Assembly: GCA_963978895.1 (NCBI GenBank)
Contig: OZ022238.1
Span: 13,323,447-13,387,446, forward strand
Direction: 5' to 3'
DNA length: 64,000 nucleotides
DNA from: Erpobdella octoculata
Lineage: Eukaryota; Annelida; Clitellata; Hirudinida; Erpobdellidae
Positions within the stretch are counted from its first letter, which is position 1. The number at the start of each line of letters is the position of its first letter. The translations under genes were made by a program, and so were the position numbers. Shown one piece after another: positions 58,156 through 64,000 of this stretch. Under the pieces are notes generated by a model. The model searched no databases and was not told the DNA's origin. It saw only the letters and a list, made by a program, of their open reading frames with translations.

Positions 58156-59230
58156 AAGAACTTTCCAAGGCTGATTTAAAGCGGGAGCTTGAGAAACGAA
58201 AGCTCAATGATGAGGAAAAAAATCTGATCTCGTGGACCGCCTCCGGACGTCATTATAGGACAATGGGTTTGACCCAAGGAGTAGAAGTTTGATGCAGAGG
58301 ATAAATTGACGGAGGCTCTGAACAAGTTAATGGAAGAAAACAGGGCGGATCGGGAGGAAATCGTTAGAGCAGCCATGAACATGATGAGAAAGAAAAACCA
58401 AGTGACACAGCAGGAAAAGAAAAAATTGATTCTCGGTGGTCAGGTTGATCCTGAGAACAGAGTAGCAGAGGCCGGTGTGGCGTTGTTGTCAGAAAACAAC
58501 AACAGAGAAAATGAAAATGGGGGTTATCTGGCAGTGGTTGGCTTGAGTGCGGACTGGACGTTACGTATGTTGATAGTTTGGTCGCAAGGATGGTTGAGGC
58601 AGTGGTGGACACGGTTCTGGACCAGCGTGTTGCTGGTGAAAAATTTGACGTGGGATGCTGCGGAAAACCCAGTTTGAACTGGAATCCACCAGCTGTGTCA
58701 TCAGAACATGTGACAGATGACGGCTGTACAGACTGCACAGGTCAGGTGGGTCATGAGGAAGACAGTGAAAGGACAAGTGGTCCAGTTTTGTGTTGAATTG
58801 CCTGTGTAAGTGATGCTACCCCAGATGAATCGGCTTGTAAGGTTGCTGCCCCGGATGTTGCAGATCAGTCTAAGTGTGCTTCTATGGATGCTAGTGAGAC
58901 TGAGGCCCAGGTTGGTTAAAGATTTTGTGTTTTGGTGGTGGCTCACGGAAGTGGAGCTAGAGCTTGGAAGGGCTGGACAGTTCTGAACTGACGACAATCC
59001 TGTGTTTCGGGGATTGAAGAGCGGTGAAGAGTCGGAAACTGACTGTGGCGTGCAGTTGCAGCTTTGGTTGAGTGGAGCCGTCAGTGGCCTGGTGTGGGCT
59101 CGCTGTGACCGACAGTCGTGTGTGGAAAAACTGCGTCAAACAGTCAAGTGACTTGACCATGTTGTTTGCGAATTGCGGTCAAGGCCACGAGTGAAAATGA
59201 AGGTACTTTGTGTTCGTGGCCATGTCGCAT
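58150..59230 (+). pseudogene. Repeat family S, copy 2: unassigned element ORF relic
   Basis: The + strand reads ELSKADLKRELEKRKLNDEE (SAP-like helix-rich start), then LTEALNKLMEENRADREEIV-type coiled coil (58306-58400), QQEKKKLILGGQVDPENRVA, VARMVEAVVDTVLDQRVAGE and a Cys-containing tail. Frames shift near 58290 and 58600. It is homologous to 22698-23830 through the VETVVDTVLD segment. The start, charged coiled coil and later Cys residues resemble a Gag-like protein of a retroelement, but no polymerase is adjacent. Confidence 0.5.
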
Positions 59231-59929
59231 TTTCAAAAGCGACTAAGCTGTTCGGAACAAACTGAATTGAGAAGGGAGTAATAAAGTAATATCGCTGATT
59301 GTATAATCTGTTTCCGCTTGATCGACTTTACAGAATTAAAACATTATATAAGTACATATAAAAAGACTTATCAAAGCTCATTCATTATTTTCCAATAAAC
59401 TGCAAAATCATTCCAGCGAACCCGGTATACGATTTGGCGATTTTAAAACACAATTAATCTGTAATTAATTTATATCATTATTAGACAGCTATAATGGAAT
59501 TTCAAGTTAGATGATTAGCCTATGTCTTTTAAGCCATGATTTTTAAATCGTGAATCAGTGCTGGGAATCAGAATTTTACACTAATATAGAAAGAAGCCCC
59601 TTAAATGTTTTTTTGCGACCCACCAAAAATTGCTGGCTACGAAAAATTGCTGCCAAGCGCCGACCGCACCCTAAGCTACGCCACTAAAAAGGCCACTCAG
59701 ATAATTGTAGTCACAGCAAGAATATTTAACCACTTTCATACTTCTACTTCAGTTTTATCCGGTTTGATCTTCTCATCAGTTATTAGACATCATCCGGTAT
59801 TTGGTCACACATGTATCAAACACATGTTTAATAAGAAAAAATATTCAAAACAATAAATGTTGCTGCTCCTTGAATAAAAATGAAAAATAAAAAGCAAAGA
59901 TAAAAAATAAATTTAAAAAATGCTCTTAT
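59231..59929. other. Spacer with a possible hAT end
   Basis: Mostly non-coding. Bases 59610-59690 (ACCCACCAAAAATTGCTGG to AAGCTACGCCACT) look like one end of a hAT element, since AGCTACGCCACT in reverse reads AGTGGCGTAGCT. The partner end was not found. Confidence 0.35.
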
Positions 59930-60305
59930 TTGCCTCTTTATCTGAGTCAACGAACTAAAAAATTTTAATCTAAAAGAACCGTTACGCTCGATCTTGTACA
60001 TTGTTTATTTTTTTCATATCAAATCAAAATTCATAAATTTAACTCGATGTATGGATTAGTTGTTCTCTAACCCTAACCCTACCCTAACCCTAACAGACAA
60101 GTTTGATTAATTTTAATAGATTTAAGGCCTAATTCAGGTTGGAAACAATTTATTCATGTATTGTTATCCAGAATAAAGCTTTCCTGAAAATTTTAGAGCT
60201 CTAGGTGGTCGAAAAGTGGGTGAATTTTAGTTTCTAAGATTTGATCACCACAGACAAACAAACAAGCAAGCAGAAAGACAAATGAAATTATATAAAAGCA
60301 TTTAA
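59930..60305 (-). repeat. Dispersed repeat T, copy 3, with CCCTAA units
   Basis: Reverse copy of 5930-6310 over almost its whole length, with CCCTAA-type units at 60069-60093, TTAGAGCTCTAGGTGGTCGA, and TTTGATCACCACAGACAAAC at the far end. It is the longest copy of this family. Confidence 0.75.
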
Positions 60306-60636
60306 AAATCAAATTTGTTTCAGTCATAATCCTTCAGATTCATGCACAAAGGAATTGTTCGTTGATTCAACAGAAGTAATTATTAGGCCCATTCATTTAA
60401 AGATAAAACTCCGAAACAAATAATTAATGCTTGTACAATTCAAAGAACAGTGGATGAAAAATATCAGCATGTCAGCACAAAAAGCAATTTCTCATTGAAA
60501 GAAATTCTTAAAAGAAGGCTTAGGGTCGATAGCAAATGTTCCTTCAATAAGCACTTTACAAATATAAAACTGCTTCATACATTCGTTAAGAGCATTTGAT
60601 GTAATTCTCAAACGCACTGTTTGCTTAATTATTAAA

Positions 60637-61918
60637 ATGTACAAATTGAAATTAATTAATTTTATATGTGTGACATTCTTTCTCTGTTACTGCCGTCCTA
60701 ATAAGTGTTTTCGTGGAATTTTGCCAACAAGTTCAAGAAGTACACAATGTTTTCAAGTAAATTGTGCCTCGGCAACAAATTCATCTTATGTAGCCTTTTC
60801 TGTAAACAACTTACAAACGCCTAATATAATCTATATAACATTATTGAAACGTTCGACTACATTAAAATGTGCTTGGTTTTGTCGTAATATTGGGTCATGC
60901 TTTGGATTTAATATTTTTGTGACCCGTATTTTGTCATATTTTAACATTTCTTGTGAAGTTTTTCCTGATCAACCAACATTGCTGGTTTTTAATGAAAATT
61001 GTTCTCTTTTTACGGTTAGTTCACTTTAAGAAATTTAATTTCATAGATTTTTTTGTTAAAAAATTTACTGTTTCTTATTATTTAAGGTGAAAAATAAGAA
61101 TCATACTATAGAAAACACAAGTATGTCATTTATATTTATATTTATATTTATATTTATATTTATATTTATATTTATATTTATATTTATATTTATATTTATA
61201 TTTATATTTATATTTATATTTATATTTATATTTATATTTATATTTATATTTATATTTATATTTATATTTATATTTATATTTATATTTATATTTATATTTA
61301 TATTTATATTTATATTTATATTTATATTTATATTTATATTTATATTTATATTTATATTTATATTTATATTTATATTTATATTTATATTTATATTTATATT
61401 TATATTTATATTTATATTTATATTTATATTTATATTTATATTTATATTTATATTTATATTTATATTTATATTTATATTTATATTTATATTTATATTTATA
61501 TTTATATTTATATTTATATTTATATTTATATTTATATTTATATTTATATTTATATTTATATTTATATTTATATTTATATTTATATTTATATTTATATTTA
61601 TATTTATATTTATATTTATATTTATATTTATATTTATATTTATATTTATATTTATATTTATATTTATATTTATATTTATATTTATATTTATATTTATATT
61701 TATATTTATATTTATATTTATATTTATATTTATATTTATATTTATATTTATATTTATATTTATATTTATATTTATATTTATATTTATATTTATATTTATA
61801 TTTATATTTATATTTATATTTATATTTATATTTATATTTATATTTATATTTATATTTATATTTATATTTATATTTATATTTATATTTATATTTATATTTA
61901 TATTTATATTTATATTTA

Positions 61919-61949
<31 letters not shown>

Positions 61950-63937
61950 AAGGTTAGTGAAAGGAGTTGTTAACCCCGCGAGACACTCAACCTGGGCAAT
62001 GCGTGTAAACTCCTTGCTTAAGGGAGCTACGATGGTGACGCCAGTGAGATTCGAACCGCCGACCTACGAGGCGACAGGCGAACGCTTTACCGCTTAGCCA
62101 CCACCGTCACATATTCATATTCATATTCATATTCATATTCATATTCATATTCATATTCATATTCATATTCATATTCATATTCATATTCATATTCATATTC
62201 ATATTCATATTCATATTCATATTCATATTCATATTCATATTCATATTCATATTCATATTCATATTCATATTCATATTCATATTCATATTCATATTCATAT
62301 TCATATTCATATTCATATTCATATTCATATTCATATTCATATTCATATTCATATTCATATTCATATTCATATTCATATTCATATTCATATTCATATTCAT
62401 ATTCATATTCATATTCATATTCATATTCATATTCATATTTATATTTATATTTTATATTTATATTTATATTTATTTAAAAAATTGAACTGAATTCAAAGCA
62501 ATCACGTCACCACTTTCCAGCAAGAAATGTGCAGCATATTTACAAAACGACTCATGGATTGTAAGATGATTATGTTACGTTGATACAAACATAAATTAAT
62601 TATTAAGAAATGTTTTATTTGTTTGTTGTAATTAGTTTAGTTCTAAAGAAATAGTGATAAAATACAGCAAGTAATTAAAACTAATGCAAGACTTCATAAC
62701 CTGGCCATTTCAAATGTTAAATTTAATAAGTTTTTTTTACACTTCTAATTGTTGTTGGATATTTAAAAATTTACTCAAAATCGATGATATAAAGAAGGAG
62801 AGCCCTCGTCCTGTATAAAAACATAGATTTTGTGAAACCGTCATTGAAGATAGTTTCTTGTCGGCGCTAAAACAGTAATGGCCCCAAGCTTTCATTGTTT
62901 TGATTGCGTTTCAGCGGTGAAGTGAACAGTTCGTCGACGATCGTGAGCATTTTAGTGGATTAACTGTCAACATCTAAGGTAATTAATACTTCCGTTGCCT
63001 GAGCTTCTGGCATTATATACAAATATGCTTAAGACAGAAAAAAAGGAAATGGTAAAGAAGCCGGATGGCGTACATGGTGAAAAAGATACGGATCGCATCT
63101 ACCCGTCATAATCATATACCTGCTCGGAGTGCGTTGCGTCAGCAGACGTCGACTCAAAATTGCTGCCTCTCAATTTTACTGCCAATTATCTCACTGATCT
63201 AAAGAACAAAGGAGGACTTACATTTGCTTTTACCAACATGTTTAGATTAATTAAACAAGTTCAGGACGTTATACAATTAGCGGTTCAACGTGGTAAGTTT
63301 TTTGTGCACGATGCATTCGAGAATGTCCTGTACTGGATTACAACTGAAGAATTGCCTCCAGTTGGCTGCAATGAACACCGCATCACTTTACAAATATCAT
63401 TTATAATTATTTGTTAACCCGCTTTACACAACTAAGTAAGCTTAAAAATCAAGAAATGTGTGAGGAGACAGAAAGAAAAAAGAAGGGGTTGCCAAAATGT
63501 CAAAAATGTAAAAAGATAATTTATTGTGTACTGTAACTTTTCATATTATATTTTAAATAAATAAATGAAAATGTTAATAATAGTTCTTTTATTTGCTGAT
63601 TATTGTACAATGTTGAGCTCTTGTCAAAATGAAATTTTTTCATCATAAAAATGAGATTTTAGTCAGTTATACAGTACACAGGCCTTGTCAAGTAGGGCCA
63701 TTATTATTTTAGCGCCACCAAGCAAGAATCTTCATGATGGTTTCACAAAACTCACGAAAGAATGCTCTCCTCCTTTATACACCATAATATTAGTTAGTGG
63801 TAGTTTGATTAAATTTGAATAAATTTATGGTTGGCACTAGGTCATTCAAAGACGAAATGATGGATCGGAAACTTTTTATCGGAATTGGACAGATTACGAA
63901 GCTGGATTTGGATCTTCAGATGGTGAAATGTGGATTG
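60637..63937 (+). CDS. Gene E: diverged PAN/apple + fibrinogen-related protein (3' end outside window)
   Basis: Exons seen: 60637-61014, 61087-61120, 62499-62560, 63841-63937, with the same lengths for exons 2-4 and the same phases as A-C. Signal peptide [18 protein letters not shown]. The PAN/apple-like domain has [17 protein letters not shown] and [12 protein letters not shown] plus two additional Cys near the N-terminus. Exon 2 gives [11 protein letters not shown]; exon 3 [13 protein letters not shown]; exon 4 [20 protein letters not shown], ending in the expected split Gly. The protein is clearly more diverged than A-C, so it is an older paralog. Intron 2 has been expanded by two hexanucleotide arrays and a SINE, intron 3 by an internally deleted transposon. 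Exons 5 and 6 should lie downstream. Confidence 0.87.
61126..61921. repeat. 0.8 kb hexanucleotide array (TATTTA)n
   Basis: A nearly perfect 6-base repeat in intron 2 of gene E, starting only six bases after the exon 2 donor. It ends at the poly-T of a SINE. The 336-codon Phe-Ile frame is an artefact. Confidence 0.97.
61922..62110 (-). mobile_element. tRNA-derived SINE, family 2
   Basis: The minus-strand head at 62110-62035 is tRNA-like: GTGACG pairs with CGTCAC, the A box is TGGCTAAGCGG and the B box is GGTTCGAATCT. A 60-base body has AGCTCCCTTAAGCAAGGAGT and the tail is about 28 A residues (T run 61923-61950). The anticodon arm does not fold, so it is not a tRNA gene. Its long clean A tail suggests a recent insertion. 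Confidence 0.85.
62108..62475. repeat. (ATTCAT)n hexanucleotide array
   Basis: About 330 bases of a 6-base repeat, changing at 62437 to the TATTTA unit found on the other side of the SINE. Both sides therefore descend from one array split by the SINE. Confidence 0.95.
62789..63778 (+). mobile_element. Internally deleted DNA transposon, P-element-like
   Basis: Terminal inverted repeats of about 100 bases: ATAAAGAAGGAGAGC and TTTTGTGAAACCGTCATTGA on the left, matched in reverse by ATAAAGGAGGAGAGC and TTTTGTGAAACCATCATGAA on the right, and both followed by GGCGCTAAAA and AATGGCCC. It lies in intron 3 of gene E. No clear target duplication. A short start ([20 protein letters not shown]) is fused to a C-terminal transposase-like piece. 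Confidence 0.75.
63100..63530 (+). pseudogene. P-element/THAP9-like transposase C-terminal relic
   Basis: Reads [39 protein letters not shown] then [20 protein letters not shown] and [20 protein letters not shown]. The CxxC, then KxxGGLxxxxxxxxxLI, then CxxH order is like the C-terminal part of P-element-type transposases. A stop at 63415-63417 and a shift follow. Family assignment is moderate; the inverted repeats support a transposon origin. Confidence 0.5.
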
Positions 63938-64000
63938 GTAATGAATTGTGAAATATATTAAAAGCTTTTAACAAATTTCATTTGTTGTTAGTTTGGACAG

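Noticed and set aside
61087..62097. 336-codon Phe-Ile frame joined to a short tail
   Set aside because: It is the (TATTTA)n array read through into a SINE. Only the first 34 bases are real exon 2.

Overview
This is an AT-rich piece of an animal genome, most likely a mollusc; another spiralian or a cnidarian cannot be excluded from sequence alone. The evidence is short coding exons with GT..AG introns, a tandem family of secreted PAN/apple plus fibrinogen-related (FReD, lectin-like) genes, many LINE, Helitron, hAT and SINE copies, and very long microsatellites. No prokaryotic or organellar gene organisation is visible.

The backbone is a tandem array on the + strand of one six-exon gene family. 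Exon 1 encodes a signal peptide and a PAN/apple-like domain. Exon 2 is a 34-base linker, exon 3 is 62 bases, and exons 4 (97 bases), 5 (165 bases) and 6 (248 bases) encode a fibrinogen C-terminal domain. I find gene A (start outside the window, ends 2907), an exon 4/5 relic (8320-8713), gene B (26973-36567), a duplicated promoter plus broken exon 1 called C0 (45227-45378), gene C (45669-49099), pseudogene D (53733 to about 55975) and gene E (60637 to beyond 63937). A, B, C and the visible part of E are open in every exon with matching splice phases. The fibrinogen domain lacks the usual N-terminal segment in all copies.

Most of the remaining DNA is mobile elements, often nested. 2.9-12.9 kb: LINE relics, a pogo-like transposase fragment, a palindromic Helitron and a Helitron helicase fragment. 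13.0-19.6 kb: a Helitron split by a full-length RNase H-bearing LINE with a 14-base target duplication. 20.4-26.4 kb: a Helitron helicase relic, a retroelement-like relic, a tRNA-derived SINE and a 1.5 kb hexanucleotide array. 27.9-36.3 kb (introns 4 and 5 of gene B): a BED-finger hAT, two Helitrons, a 5S rRNA-derived repeat and a decayed CR1-like LINE. 37.7-45.0 kb: a CR1/L2-like LINE, 5S-derived repeats, and a 3.5 kb element with about 430-base terminal inverted repeats that carries a relic of an uncharacterised gene. 47-59 kb: hAT elements with 8-base duplications, Helitrons, and a small inverted-repeat element with a PHD-like finger. 60.6-64 kb: gene E, with hexanucleotide arrays, a SINE and an internally deleted transposon in its introns.

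The tandem paralogs act as internal empty-site controls, so several insertions can be defined to the base. The most unusual items are the 3.5 kb long-TIR element, the 5S-derived repeat family, the Helitron with inverted minisatellite arms, and the shortened fibrinogen domain shared by the gene family.
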